From Pseudomonas sp. L5B5 (GTDB lineage Bacteria > Pseudomonadota > Gammaproteobacteria > Pseudomonadales > Pseudomonadaceae): a stretch of 64,000 bases of DNA. Under the pieces are notes generated by a model. It saw nothing but the letters and a program-made list of their open reading frames with translations, made no database searches and was not told the origin of the DNA. Positions 1-8,248 of this stretch are shown in pieces (position 1 is the first letter of the stretch; every line of letters starts with the position of its first letter). Location: assembly GCF_020520285.1 (NCBI RefSeq), contig NZ_CP084742.1, positions 1,612,001 through 1,676,000 of the forward strand, in the 5' to 3' direction. A program made the translations under genes and the position numbers.

Positions 1-317
1 CCCGGCGGCGAGGCCAGGGCCTGGCAACGGGGTTCCTGGTGGGGATCGGCAACCCCAAGGACATCATCTTCTTCGTCTCGTTCTTTCCCCAGTTCATCCA
101 GGTCGGCCGCTCCGTGCAGCACAGCGCCCTGCTGCTGACCCTGGTCTGGGTCCTGATCGACTTCGCGGTGCTGGGTGCCTATATCCTGATGGCGCGCCAG
201 GGCTTCTCGCTGAAGTACAAACGCCTGGTCACCGGCTTGTCGAGCCTGGTGTTGCTGGCCGTGGCGCTGGTAGGGCTGGTCTATTCGGTGCTGGAGCTAC
301 TGCGCCCGGCGGCCTGA
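1..317 (+). CDS. LysE/RhtB-type amino-acid exporter, C-terminal part
   Basis: The gene enters from the left edge. The frame is open from base 3 and an internal GTG at 39 is not a real start. The segment GIGNPKDIIFFVSFFPQF is the conserved asparagine-proline region found midway in LysE/RhtB exporters. It is followed by two hydrophobic segments (about 120-210 and 235-300). These inner-membrane proteins export amino acids or homoserine lactone-type solutes by proton antiport; the substrate cannot be read from this fragment. Confidence 0.85.
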   Translation, partial: RRRGQGLATGFLVGIGNPKDIIFFVSFFPQFIQVGRSVQHSALLLTLVWVLIDFAVLGAYILMARQGFSLKYKRLVTGLSSLVLLAVALVGLVYSVLELLRPAA

Positions 318-420
318 GGGGCAGACACAGCGCAGAGCCAGGCGCACAGGTTCCGGGCTGCGGGGGTGACCTGACAGAAAAAGCTGCTGTTCGTCATGTA
401 CGGTGGACTAACATAGCCAA

Positions 421-1491
421 GTGCTATCTGTCCTTCAGGATCCACCCTTTCATGTCGCCCAGAATCCGATGATTGTTGTCTGGTCCCTGCTCTGCCTGAT
501 CCTAGTGCTGATCCTGCTGGTGTTCTGGCTGCTGCATCGCGAACGCAAGGCCCAGGCCCAATTGCGGGTCTATCGGGAACTCGCCACGGGCCTGCCCGAC
601 GATGCCGAGCGCTTCAAGCGCAGCCAGTACTTCGCGCGCATCGGTACCTGGGATTGGGAGGTGGACACCCAGCGCCTGTATTGGTCGGAAGCCATCTACG
701 GCATGTTCGGTTTCAAGGTTGGCGAAGTGGTGCCCTCCTACGAGCTGTTTTGTTCTTGCGTGCACCCCGAGGATCGGGAGCGGGTGCGCGAGGGGGAATT
801 GCGCTGCCTGCGGACCGGGGAGAACCATGATGAGGAGTACCGCGTGGTATGGCCCGATGGCAGCGTCCACTGGCTGCGGGAAACCGGCAACGTGGTGAAG
901 AATGGACACGACGCCGCGATCAAGATGATGGGGGTGGTGCGCGACATCACCGATGAAAAGGTCTCTACCCGCCAGTTGCAGCGCCTGGCGCATTTCGATC
1001 CGCTGACTGGCCTGCCCAACCGCCTGATGCTCGAACAGCGCCTGTCCCTGGCCCTGGAGCAGGCGCTCCTGGACCAGACCCGGGTGGCCCTGGTGTTCGT
1101 CGATCTCAATGGTTTCAAGGCCATCAACGACCAGTATGGCCATGCCACGGGTGATCAGGTGCTCAACGTCACCGCCCGGCGCCTGCAAGGCATCCTGCGG
1201 GCCAGCGATACCGTGGCGCGCATCGGTGGCGACGAATTCGTGGTGATTCTCGAAGGTTTGTCAGCGGGCCTGGATCTGGCCGAGGAAGCCAGGCGCATCG
1301 GCGAGAAGATCTTCAGCCAGCTGTCCCCACCAGTGGAGGTCGACAGCCACCGACACAGCATCGGCAGCAGCCTGGGGGTGGCAGTGTTCCCCGACCACGG
1401 GGACCGCATGGACCAGTTGCTGCACGTCGCCGACCTGGCGATGTACGAGGCCAAGCGCAGCGGCAACAACCAGTACCGGCTGGGGCAATGA
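421..1491 (+). CDS. Membrane-anchored PAS-GGDEF diguanylate cyclase
   Basis: Likely makes cyclic di-GMP from two GTP at the inner membrane. One N-terminal hydrophobic segment (residues about 16-40) is followed by a PAS fold (about 68-180; RIGTWDWEVDTQRLYWS is a PAS_3-type opening) and a GGDEF domain to the end. The active-site loop GGDEF is intact at residues 269-273. An RxxD product-inhibition site (RASD, 260-263) lies five residues before it, so the enzyme should be active and feedback-controlled. There is no EAL domain. The GTG start at 421 has no good ribosome site; an ATG at 469 would shorten the N-terminus by 16 residues but keep the membrane segment. Confidence 0.88.
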   Translation: MLSVLQDPPFHVAQNPMIVVWSLLCLILVLILLVFWLLHRERKAQAQLRVYRELATGLPDDAERFKRSQYFARIGTWDWEVDTQRLYWSEAIYGMFGFKVGEVVPSYELFCSCVHPEDRERVREGELRCLRTGENHDEEYRVVWPDGSVHWLRETGNVVKNGHDAAIKMMGVVRDITDEKVSTRQLQRLAHFDPLTGLPNRLMLEQRLSLALEQALLDQTRVALVFVDLNGFKAINDQYGHATGDQVLNVTARRLQGILRASDTVARIGGDEFVVILEGLSAGLDLAEEARRIGEKIFSQLSPPVEVDSHRHSIGSSLGVAVFPDHGDRMDQLLHVADLAMYEAKRSGNNQYRLGQ

Positions 1492-1523
1492 ACACACTGC
1501 GACACCCATTGCCCGCTATCGGC

Positions 1524-1958
1524 TCAATTGCCCGCAAGGCGCTCGCGCAAAAAGGCCAGGGCCTGTTGGAACAGCGGATGCCATTGCTCCGACGGTACCT
1601 CGGCCAGGGGATGCCAGAAGAAGCTGAACTCATGGCCGCCGTCATCGCCACAACGGTGGCTCCAGGATTCGGCCAGCTCATGGGCCACCCGGCATTCATG
1701 GAAGGCCCAGACCTGGCCGGGGAATCCGGACTGCCAGATGCCTAGCGGGCGCACCGCGATACCCTGGACTCCAGCCTCCTCCGCCAGTTCGCGAACCGCC
1801 GCCACGGCCGACGCCTCACCCGCCTCGATGGTGCCCTTGACCAGCTGCAGCCCCGCCAACGGATGCTCGAAAGCCAGGATTTCCAACCCCACGCGCTGGC
1901 GCAGCACCACCGGGCAGGCCTTGTTCGCCGGCAGGGCGGCGCGTTCTGGATCAGTCAT
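1524..1958 (-). CDS. Nudix hydrolase
   Basis: A 144-residue single-domain Nudix protein. The Nudix box spans residues 42-64, with the glycine, REL and EEAG elements in place, so metal-dependent hydrolysis of a nucleoside diphosphate derivative is expected; the substrate is unknown. Its start codon lies within the end of the upstream FKBP gene (8-base overlap), so the two genes are probably co-transcribed and translationally coupled. Confidence 0.85.
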   Translation of the reverse strand: MTDPERAALPANKACPVVLRQRVGLEILAFEHPLAGLQLVKGTIEAGEASAVAAVRELAEEAGVQGIAVRPLGIWQSGFPGQVWAFHECRVAHELAESWSHRCGDDGGHEFSFFWHPLAEVPSEQWHPLFQQALAFLRERLAGN

Positions 1959-2289
1959 CGCGGGTCAGCACTTCCAGCAGTTCGATATCGAAAATCAGGT
2001 TGGCGTTGGCCGGAATCGCCCCGACAGCGCGCTCGCCGTAACCCAGGTGGGCGGGCACCAGCAGCTTGCGCTTACCACCCACCTGCATGCCCATCAAGCC
2101 CTGGTCCCAGCCCTTGATCACTCGCCCGGTGCCGATCACGCACTGAAATGGCTTGCCCCGATCGTAGGAGGAATCGAAGCTGCTGCCGTCTTCCAGAAAG
2201 CCCCGGTACTGGGTGGTGATCAGGGCGCCCTTGACCACGGCCTTGCCTTCGCCCAACTGGATATCGATCACCTGCAACTCGTCGCTCAT
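1951..2289 (-). CDS. FKBP-type peptidyl-prolyl cis-trans isomerase
   Basis: A short (112-residue) FKBP-domain protein with no signal peptide, probably a cytoplasmic prolyl isomerase. Recognisable elements are the G-F-L-E-D-G-S-x-F-D-S-S strand, the VIKGWDQGLMGMQVGGKRKL core and the P-A-H-L-G-Y-G loop, which line the FK506/proline pocket. The ATG at 2289 is chosen because a GGAAG-type ribosome site precedes it; an upstream in-frame start at 2310 has none. It overlaps the following Nudix gene by 8 bases. One copy of a 35-bp direct repeat lies just upstream. Confidence 0.9.
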   Translation of the reverse strand: MSDELQVIDIQLGEGKAVVKGALITTQYRGFLEDGSSFDSSYDRGKPFQCVIGTGRVIKGWDQGLMGMQVGGKRKLLVPAHLGYGERAVGAIPANANLIFDIELLEVLTRDD

Positions 2290-2334
2290 GCGTGTTCTTC
2301 CTTCAACCATCGCCCCGATACGGGGCTGCGGGCG

Positions 2335-2369
2335 GCTTTTTCGCAGAATTGCCCGGGCTTGGCAATCAC
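2335..2369. repeat. 35-bp direct repeat, copy A
   Basis: Matches 3279-3313 at 31 of 35 positions in the same orientation. The conserved blocks read GCTTTTTCGCAGAA and CTTGGCAATCAC, separated by a variable core. On the minus strand this copy contains ATTGCC-7-GGCAAT, a small perfect stem. It begins just outside the Imm10-like gene and overlaps its stop codon. With copy B it brackets the DUF4265/Imm10-like gene pair. Confidence 0.75.
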
Positions 2370-2764
2370 CGGGGTTGTCGCTGGATAACGGTGGTGGTCT
2401 CGCTGAAGATCCCGGTCAGTGCCGCCTCGAGTTCTTCCGGCACCAGCAGCCCGGTCTCCCAGCGGATTTCCAGGCTCGGCAGGGAACGACACCAGGCCAC
2501 CGCCTGGGAAAAATGCAGGGTCAGCTGGCCCGGCGCCTGCAGCACCTGCTCGATACCGCCGTAGCCGGATACACCCTGGCCTCCGAGCTCCACATGGTAA
2601 GTGGCCATGCCCAGCGCTTCGTCCTGCTCGTCAAAATGCTCGGCACGCTGCAACAACAGGTACTGCCCGGGCTGTGCCGGATCATCGGCCAGGCCGAGGA
2701 TCCGCACCTCATCCTCGACGAAGGCATTGTAGGTCGTGGCATCAAACTGCATGTTCATCAACAA
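2366..2764 (-). CDS. Imm10-like (immunity protein 10) family protein
   Basis: A 132-residue soluble protein. The motif combination YLLLQRAEHFDEQDEALGM, then TYHVE, then SGYGGIE resembles the Imm10 family (PF15588), a group of predicted immunity proteins against polymorphic toxins. The family is known; the assignment here rests on remembered motifs. It follows the DUF4265 gene closely on the same strand (21-base gap), so the two form an operon. No toxin gene is adjacent, which makes it an orphan immunity candidate. A shorter start at 2755 (MQFDATT) is possible. Confidence 0.6.
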   Translation of the reverse strand: MLMNMQFDATTYNAFVEDEVRILGLADDPAQPGQYLLLQRAEHFDEQDEALGMATYHVELGGQGVSGYGGIEQVLQAPGQLTLHFSQAVAWCRSLPSLEIRWETGLLVPEELEAALTGIFSETTTVIQRQPR

Positions 2765-2785
2765 CTCCTTGCAGGCCCCACGCCG

Positions 2786-3217
2786 TCATTGGCGCAGCAG
2801 TCCAGTTTCGTAGTCCAGCCAGCCCTGCTCTGAACATTGCGACAGGTAATCCAGCACATCGTCCAGGCTTGCCGAGGCGGGCACATTGACCGAGTAGAAG
2901 CGTGCACTGGCACCTTCCCAGGTACAGCCCAGCCGATTGATGCACTCCAGCACCTCGGGCGACCGTTGCGCGTGTGGGGCGAAGAACACCAGGCGCAGGG
3001 TGCTGTTGCCGCTGCTGCTGGCGACCTGCTGGAACCACTTGAGGCCATCGGCCTCGGTGCACACTTGCACCTCATCCTCGTAGCACAGTTCTTGGGAATA
3101 AAAGGGAATATTGGCCACGCGATAGCAACCCGAAGGCTGGCGTTCGGCCCAGACGCCTTCGCTGGATACCGGCGGATAGTCGTCGACGACAGCCAGCCTG
3201 AGCATGATCTTGTCCAT
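2786..3217 (-). CDS. DUF4265 domain protein
   Basis: A 143-residue soluble protein with the DUF4265 pattern: EGVWAERQPSGCYRVANIPFYSQ, then DEVQV, then SGNSTLRLVFF. DUF4265 genes commonly occur as small orphans next to polymorphic toxin or immunity genes; biochemical function is unknown. The ATG at 3217 is chosen because a GGGACAGG ribosome-site-like stretch precedes it and because family similarity begins there. A longer frame open to a GTG at 3313 reads through direct-repeat copy B. Expressed with the downstream Imm10-like gene. Confidence 0.65.
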   Translation of the reverse strand: MDKIMLRLAVVDDYPPVSSEGVWAERQPSGCYRVANIPFYSQELCYEDEVQVCTEADGLKWFQQVASSSGNSTLRLVFFAPHAQRSPEVLECINRLGCTWEGASARFYSVNVPASASLDDVLDYLSQCSEQGWLDYETGLLRQ

Positions 3218-3278
3218 TACCTGTCCCTGGATCTGCAAATTGAATGCCCGCAGCCCATGGGGCGACGAAACGCGGAAC

Positions 3279-3313
3279 GCTTTTTCGCAGAAATGCCCCC
3301 ACTTGGCAATCAC
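3279..3313. repeat. 35-bp direct repeat, copy B
   Basis: Partner of 2335-2369 (31/35 identical, same orientation, 944 bp apart). Located just upstream of the DUF4265 gene. Read on the minus strand, both copies could encode similar short peptides (I-A-K-x-G-x-F-C-E-K-A). The mismatches sit mainly in the central spacer between two conserved arms, which suggests conservation as DNA rather than as protein. Confidence 0.75.
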
Positions 3314-3409
3314 TGCCAGGGCGACCGCGCTCGATAGACTGCGTTGTCACTGTGCGGGCGTATTCCGTTACCATTGCCGCCCCCACGACCCACCTCGATA
3401 AGGACATCC

Positions 3410-4009
3410 ATGGCCACCGCCGATATCGTCACCCTGGCGCTGCTCATCCTGCTGGCACTTTACCTGGTCAGCCTCTACAACCGCCTGACGACCCGGCAGA
3501 CTCGCTTGCGCAATGCCTTCGCCCAGATCGAAGTGCAGCTCAAGCGTCGCTACGACCTGATTCCCAACCTGCTGGAGACCGTCAAGGGCTACCTGCAGCA
3601 CGAACGCACCACCCTCACCGCCCTGGCGCAGGCGCGCAACAAGGCTTGCGACAGCCTTCAGGCAGCAGCGGCCGAGCCCGGCGACCGCGAGAAAATCGCC
3701 CGCCTCGGCCAGGACCAGGCCGCGCTGGACCGGGCCCTGGGCCACCTGCACCTGAACCTGGAGGCCTATCCGCAGCTCCAGGGTTCGCAGAACATGGCGC
3801 AGTTGAGCGAAGAGCTGACCAGCACCGAGAACAAGGTGGCCTTTGCCCGCCAAGCCTTCAACGATGCAGTGACCGACTACAACCTGTGCAAGCAGCGCGT
3901 GCCGGCGCTGTTCTTTGCCCGCTTCATGGGTCATCGCAGCGATGCGGCACTGCTGCAATTCAGCGACAGCGCCCAGATCCAGGACGTCACCAAAGTCTCC
4001 TTTCAGTAG
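3410..4009 (+). CDS. lemA: LemA family protein
   Basis: A 199-residue protein with one N-terminal membrane segment (residues about 5-24) followed by a helical body. The LemA signature is clear: Y-N-x-L-T-T-R-Q-T-R-L-x-N-A-F-A-Q-I-E-V-Q-L-K-R-R-Y-D-L-I-P-N-L, then the TENKVAFARQAFND region and a C-terminal F. The ATG at 3410 follows a GATAAGGAC ribosome site. It sits 30 bases before the M48 peptidase gene, an arrangement that recurs in bacteria, so the two probably act together in envelope protein quality control; the LemA role itself is poorly defined. Confidence 0.9.
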   Translation: MATADIVTLALLILLALYLVSLYNRLTTRQTRLRNAFAQIEVQLKRRYDLIPNLLETVKGYLQHERTTLTALAQARNKACDSLQAAAAEPGDREKIARLGQDQAALDRALGHLHLNLEAYPQLQGSQNMAQLSEELTSTENKVAFARQAFNDAVTDYNLCKQRVPALFFARFMGHRSDAALLQFSDSAQIQDVTKVSFQ

Positions 4010-4039
4010 ATCCGCACTCCCTGCCCTCCGGACGTTTGC

Positions 4040-5056
4040 ATGAAGTTCTTTCAACACCAGGCCCACGCTCGGCGCCACACCTTCAAACTGCTGTTGCTGA
4101 TGGTCCTGGCCGTGGCCGGCCTGACCGCCCTGAGCAGCTTGGGCCTCGGCCTGCTGTGGCGCGAGCTGAACCAGGAGTACCAGCAGCCCAAGGTGTTCAA
4201 CTGGACCCTGGTGGCCGCGGTGGCCGCGCTCATCGTCCTGGTGGTGCTGCTGGGCAGTTGGTACAAGACCTGGCGCCTGCGCGCCGGTGGCAAGGTGATT
4301 GCCGAACACCTGGGCGGGCGCCTGATCAACGGTGCGGCGCGCAATGGCGATGAACAGCGCCTGTTGAACATCGTCGAGGAAATGGCCCTGGCTTCGGGCA
4401 CTGCGATGCCGGCCGTGTATGTGCTGCCCGAAGATGGGATCAACGCCTTCGCCGCCGGCCTCGACCCGCAACAGGCGGTACTGGGGGTAACCCGTGGCGC
4501 CCTCGCCCGCCTGGACCGCGACGAACTGCAAGGCATGGTCGCCCATGAGTTCAGCCACATTCACAATGGCGACATGCGCCTCAACACCCGGCTGCTGGCA
4601 GTGATCCACGGCCTGCTGGTGTTCAGCCTGGCGGGCATCGCGGTGCTGCGCCAGGCTGAAAAACAGCACCTGGGCAGCGACCGCCACCGCTTCTTCTGGC
4701 AGATCATCTTCGCCGTACTGGGCCTGGCCCTGCTGGTCTTCGGTTCCCTGGGCAGCCTGCTGGGCAACCTGATCAAGGCGGCCATCAGTCGCCAGCGCGA
4801 ATTCCTCGCCGACGCCTCGGCTGTCCAGTTCACCCGCAACCCCCAGGGCCTGAGCGGCGCCTTGAAGAAAATCGGCGGCTGCAGCGCCGGCTCGCGCCTG
4901 AAGGCCTTCAATGCCGCGCAATACAGCCACATGTACTTTCACCAGGGCGTGAAATCGCGCCTGGACCGGCTGTTCGCCACCCATCCGCCCCTGACCGAGC
5001 GCATACGGCGCCTGGACCCGCAGTGGGACGGAAGCTACCCGGGAGACCGTCGATAA
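4040..5056 (+). CDS. M48 family membrane metallopeptidase (HtpX-like)
   Basis: A 338-residue inner-membrane zinc protease. Two N-terminal membrane segments (about 14-38 and 54-75) precede the catalytic region with the HEFSH zinc motif (H169, E170, H173). Two more hydrophobic segments follow (about 190-206 and 215-245), then the third-ligand region R-Q-R-E-F-L-A-D-A and the THPPLTERI tail typical of the HtpX/Ste24 branch. Downstream of lemA with a 30-base gap, so probably one operon. Expected role: cleavage of misfolded membrane proteins under envelope stress. Confidence 0.88.
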   Translation: MKFFQHQAHARRHTFKLLLLMVLAVAGLTALSSLGLGLLWRELNQEYQQPKVFNWTLVAAVAALIVLVVLLGSWYKTWRLRAGGKVIAEHLGGRLINGAARNGDEQRLLNIVEEMALASGTAMPAVYVLPEDGINAFAAGLDPQQAVLGVTRGALARLDRDELQGMVAHEFSHIHNGDMRLNTRLLAVIHGLLVFSLAGIAVLRQAEKQHLGSDRHRFFWQIIFAVLGLALLVFGSLGSLLGNLIKAAISRQREFLADASAVQFTRNPQGLSGALKKIGGCSAGSRLKAFNAAQYSHMYFHQGVKSRLDRLFATHPPLTERIRRLDPQWDGSYPGDRR

Positions 5057-5217
5057 GCCCGCTCGGCCACTGGCGCTGCGTGCCTCACGCCGCCTGAGCC
5101 AAGTCTCAACCGAAAGCCGTACCCACCGTTGCTCGCCTGCGGCTGAAATCGTCACCGCCAGGCCGTTATCATCGCTGCGCCAAGTCTTGCGTGCCCGTTC
5201 TACCAGGAGTCCCCCCG

Positions 5218-7047
5218 ATGCCCCATGAAGGCAACCTGCTACAAGCCGCCGTCGTGTTTCTCTGCGCCGCGGTCCTCACCGTGCCCCTGGCCAAGCGCCT
5301 GCAACTGGGAGCCGTGCTGGGCTACCTGCTGGCCGGCGTACTGATCGGCCCCTCGGTGCTGGGCCTGATCGACAATCCCCAGAGCGTCAGCCACATCTCC
5401 GAACTGGGGGTGGTGCTGTTGCTGTTCATCATCGGCCTGGAACTGTCACCGCGGCGCCTGTGGGTGATGCGCAGGGCGGTATTCGGGGTCGGGCTGGCCC
5501 AGGTGCTGCTGACCGGCGTGGTGATCGGCAGCATCGCGCTGTTCCTGTTCGGCCAGACACTCAACAGCGCCGTGGTGCTGGGCCTGGGCCTGGCCCTGTC
5601 GTCCACTGCCTTCGGCCTGCAGAGCCTGGCCGAACGCAAGGAGCTGACCAGCCCCCATGGCCGCCTGGCATTCGCTATCCTGCTGTTCCAGGACATCGCC
5701 GCGATCCCGCTGATCGCCATGGTGCCGATCCTGGCCGGCGTCGATCATCACACCAGCAGCGCCGAGGACCTGCGCCACGGCCTGCAGGTGCTGGGCAGCA
5801 TCGCCGTGGTGGTGGTCGGCGGCCGCTACCTGCTGCGCCCGGTGTTTCGCATCGTGGCCAAGACCCGCTTGCCGGAAGTCTCCACCGCCACCGCCTTGCT
5901 GGTGGTGATCGGCACCGCCTGGCTGATGGACCTGGTGGGCGTGTCCATGGCCCTGGGCGCCTTCCTCGCCGGCCTGCTGCTGGCCGACTCCGAATACCGG
6001 CATGAACTGGAAGCCCAGATCGAACCGTTCAAGGGCCTGCTGCTGGGCCTGTTCTTCATCAGTGTCGGCATGGGCGCCAACCTCAGCCTGCTGCTCAGCG
6101 CGCCGCTGGCCGTGCTGGGCCTGACCCTGCTGCTGATCGGCCTGAAGCTGCCGCTGTTGTTCGTGGTCGGACGCCTGGCCGGTGGCCTGGATCGCGAGCA
6201 CGCGATCCGTCTCGGCGTGGTGCTGGCGGCAGGCGGTGAATTCGCCTTCGTGGTGTTCAAGATCGGGCGCGACCAGGGCCTGTTCGAAGCACGCCTGCAC
6301 GACCTGCTGGTGCTCACCATCACCCTGTCCATGGCCCTGACCCCCTTGCTGCTGCTCGCCTGCTCGCGCCTGCTCAAGCCCAAGCCAAAGCCGGTGGAGA
6401 TGCCCGCCGAGTACCGTCGGATCGACTCCGACAACCCTCGGGTGGTGATCGCCGGCATGGGCCGCATGGGACAGATCGTGGCGCGTATCCTGCGGGCGCA
6501 GAAGGTGCCGTTCGTGGCCCTGGACACCTCGGTGGAAACCATCGAGCTGATCCGCAGCTTCGGCGGTGGCATCCCGGTGTTCTACGGCGATCCGTTGCGC
6601 CCGGAGATCCTCAGCGCGGCCAAGGTGGGCCAGGCGGAGTACTTCGTCATCGCCACCGACGACCCGGACACCAACATCAAGACCGCCGAACAGGTGCGCA
6701 AGCTCTATCCGCACCTGAAGATCATCGCCCGGGCGCGCAACCGCCAGCACGTGCACCGACTGGTGGACCTGGATGCCCAGGCCGTGCGGGAAACCTACTA
6801 TTCGAGCCTGGAAATGAGCCGCCGCACCCTGATCGGCCTGGGGCTCAGCCAGGCCCAGGCCGACTCGCGCATCCAGCGCTTCACCCAGCACGACGAACAG
6901 TTGCTGGCCGCCCAGCATGAGATCTACGACGACGAGGCCAAGGTCATGCAGACGGCCCAGGAAGCCCGCGGCGAACTGGCGCGGCTGTTCGAAGCCGACG
7001 AGGAAGACGAACGGCTGGAAGAGAACATGCTGCCGCCGATGCGCTGA
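5218..7047 (+). CDS. CPA2-type monovalent cation/proton antiporter (KefB/KefC-like)
   Basis: A 609-residue protein. The N-terminal two thirds hold about 12-13 membrane segments of the Na+/H+ exchanger fold, including GLALSSTAFGLQ and LGAFLAGLLLADSEY, both characteristic of CPA2 transporters. The last third is a Rossmann RCK_N domain beginning VVIAGMGRMGQIVARIL, with a C-terminal acidic tail. This is the architecture of the glutathione-gated potassium efflux systems KefB/KefC, but ligand gating cannot be inferred. The ATG at 5218 follows a CCAGGAG site; an upstream GTG at 5191 does not. It appears monocistronic. Confidence 0.88.
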   Translation: MPHEGNLLQAAVVFLCAAVLTVPLAKRLQLGAVLGYLLAGVLIGPSVLGLIDNPQSVSHISELGVVLLLFIIGLELSPRRLWVMRRAVFGVGLAQVLLTGVVIGSIALFLFGQTLNSAVVLGLGLALSSTAFGLQSLAERKELTSPHGRLAFAILLFQDIAAIPLIAMVPILAGVDHHTSSAEDLRHGLQVLGSIAVVVVGGRYLLRPVFRIVAKTRLPEVSTATALLVVIGTAWLMDLVGVSMALGAFLAGLLLADSEYRHELEAQIEPFKGLLLGLFFISVGMGANLSLLLSAPLAVLGLTLLLIGLKLPLLFVVGRLAGGLDREHAIRLGVVLAAGGEFAFVVFKIGRDQGLFEARLHDLLVLTITLSMALTPLLLLACSRLLKPKPKPVEMPAEYRRIDSDNPRVVIAGMGRMGQIVARILRAQKVPFVALDTSVETIELIRSFGGGIPVFYGDPLRPEILSAAKVGQAEYFVIATDDPDTNIKTAEQVRKLYPHLKIIARARNRQHVHRLVDLDAQAVRETYYSSLEMSRRTLIGLGLSQAQADSRIQRFTQHDEQLLAAQHEIYDDEAKVMQTAQEARGELARLFEADEEDERLEENMLPPMR

Positions 7048-7123
7048 AGCCAGTCTCCTGACAGATTCTGTCAGCCGCCTGATCTAGATTGGGCGGCCTC
7101 CCTCCCCCCGACAGGAACCCTCG

Positions 7124-8218
7124 ATGAGCGACGCCGCCCCTGCCCTCAAGGAAATCTTCAACCACCAACGCCTGGTGCACATCGCCGACGCCATGCTCGA
7201 GGTGTACCCGGCCTTCGACCACGCAGGTTTCCTGCAACGGGCCAGCCACGAACTGGCCGGGCTCTCGGTGATGCAGCGCCTGGCGCGGGTCAGCGACAGC
7301 CTGCACCAGGTACTGCCCAAGCAATACGAGCACAGCCTGGAACTGCTGTATGCCCTGGCGCCACGACTCGACAGCCGTTTTGTCTGCATGTTCCTGCCGC
7401 ACTTCGTGGCCAGCCATGGCACCCATGACTTCGACCGCTCGATGGCGGCGCTGAAGTTCTTCACCGGCTTCGGCTCCTCGGAGTTCGCCGTGCGCCCGTT
7501 CCTGGTCAGCCAGCAGGCGGCGACCCTGGAGCATCTGTACGACTGGTCGCGCGACCCTGACGAACACGTGCGCCGCCTGGCCAGCGAAGGCAGTCGCCCG
7601 CGCCTGCCCTGGTCGTTCCGCCTGGAGCAGTTGCAGGCCGAGCCGCAGTTGGCGGCGCCGATCCTCGAACAACTGCGCAACGATCCCAGCCTGTACGTGC
7701 GCAAGTCGGTGGCCAACCACCTCAATGACATCACCAAGGACCATCCGCAGTGGGTGCTGCAACGCCTGCAAGGCTGGCCCCTGGACCAGCCGCACACCGC
7801 CTGGATCGTCCGCCATGGCCTGCGCAGCCTGATCAAGCAGGGTGAGCGCCAGGCCCTGGCACTGATCGGCGCTGGCGCCCGGGCCGAAATCCGAGTCGAG
7901 CGCTTCACCGTCACGCCTGCGGCCCTGCACCTGGGCGAGCGCCTGGAACTGGCCGTGGAGCTGGTCTCCACCCACCCGCAGCCACAGCGCCTGGTGGTGG
8001 ATTACGCCATCGACTACATCAAGGCCTCGGGCGCTGCCAGCGCCAAGGTGTTCAAGCTCAAGACCTTCACCCTCCCCGGCCAGGCGCGCCAAACACTGGC
8101 CCGCCAGCAGCAGATCCGCGAATTCACCACCCGCCGGCACTATCCGGGGCGCCATCGGGTGCACCTGTTGGTCAACGGCGAACGGCTGGCCAGCGCGCAC
8201 TTCGACCTGCTGCCCTGA
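7124..8218 (+). CDS. AlkD-like DNA alkylation repair protein (HEAT-repeat fold)
   Basis: A 364-residue protein resembling the DNA alkylation repair family whose HEAT-like repeats excise alkylated bases in AlkC/AlkD. The helical repeats fill about residues 1-235; DPSLYVRKSVANHLNDITKDHP is the typical repeat of the family, and WIVRHGLRSLIK follows. The last 130 residues look like a beta-rich Ig-like extension seen in the longer members. It ends 30 bases before the DUF6602 gene on the same strand, so co-expression is likely. Catalytic activity is inferred, not shown. Confidence 0.82.
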   Translation: MSDAAPALKEIFNHQRLVHIADAMLEVYPAFDHAGFLQRASHELAGLSVMQRLARVSDSLHQVLPKQYEHSLELLYALAPRLDSRFVCMFLPHFVASHGTHDFDRSMAALKFFTGFGSSEFAVRPFLVSQQAATLEHLYDWSRDPDEHVRRLASEGSRPRLPWSFRLEQLQAEPQLAAPILEQLRNDPSLYVRKSVANHLNDITKDHPQWVLQRLQGWPLDQPHTAWIVRHGLRSLIKQGERQALALIGAGARAEIRVERFTVTPAALHLGERLELAVELVSTHPQPQRLVVDYAIDYIKASGAASAKVFKLKTFTLPGQARQTLARQQQIREFTTRRHYPGRHRVHLLVNGERLASAHFDLLP

Positions 8219-8248
8219 GCCCCTTTCAACCCACACAAGGAAGACCTC

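Noticed and set aside
2335..3313. Reading the 35-bp repeats as integron attC sites or as transposon ends
   Set aside because: Only one copy has a perfect inner stem, there is no integrase or transposase nearby, no target duplication is visible, and the copies are direct rather than terminal inverted repeats.
3368..5155. 595-residue open frame antisense to lemA and the M48 gene
   Set aside because: It mirrors two well-recognised genes; its composition is glutamine/alanine/histidine-rich as expected for the opposite strand of GC-rich coding DNA.
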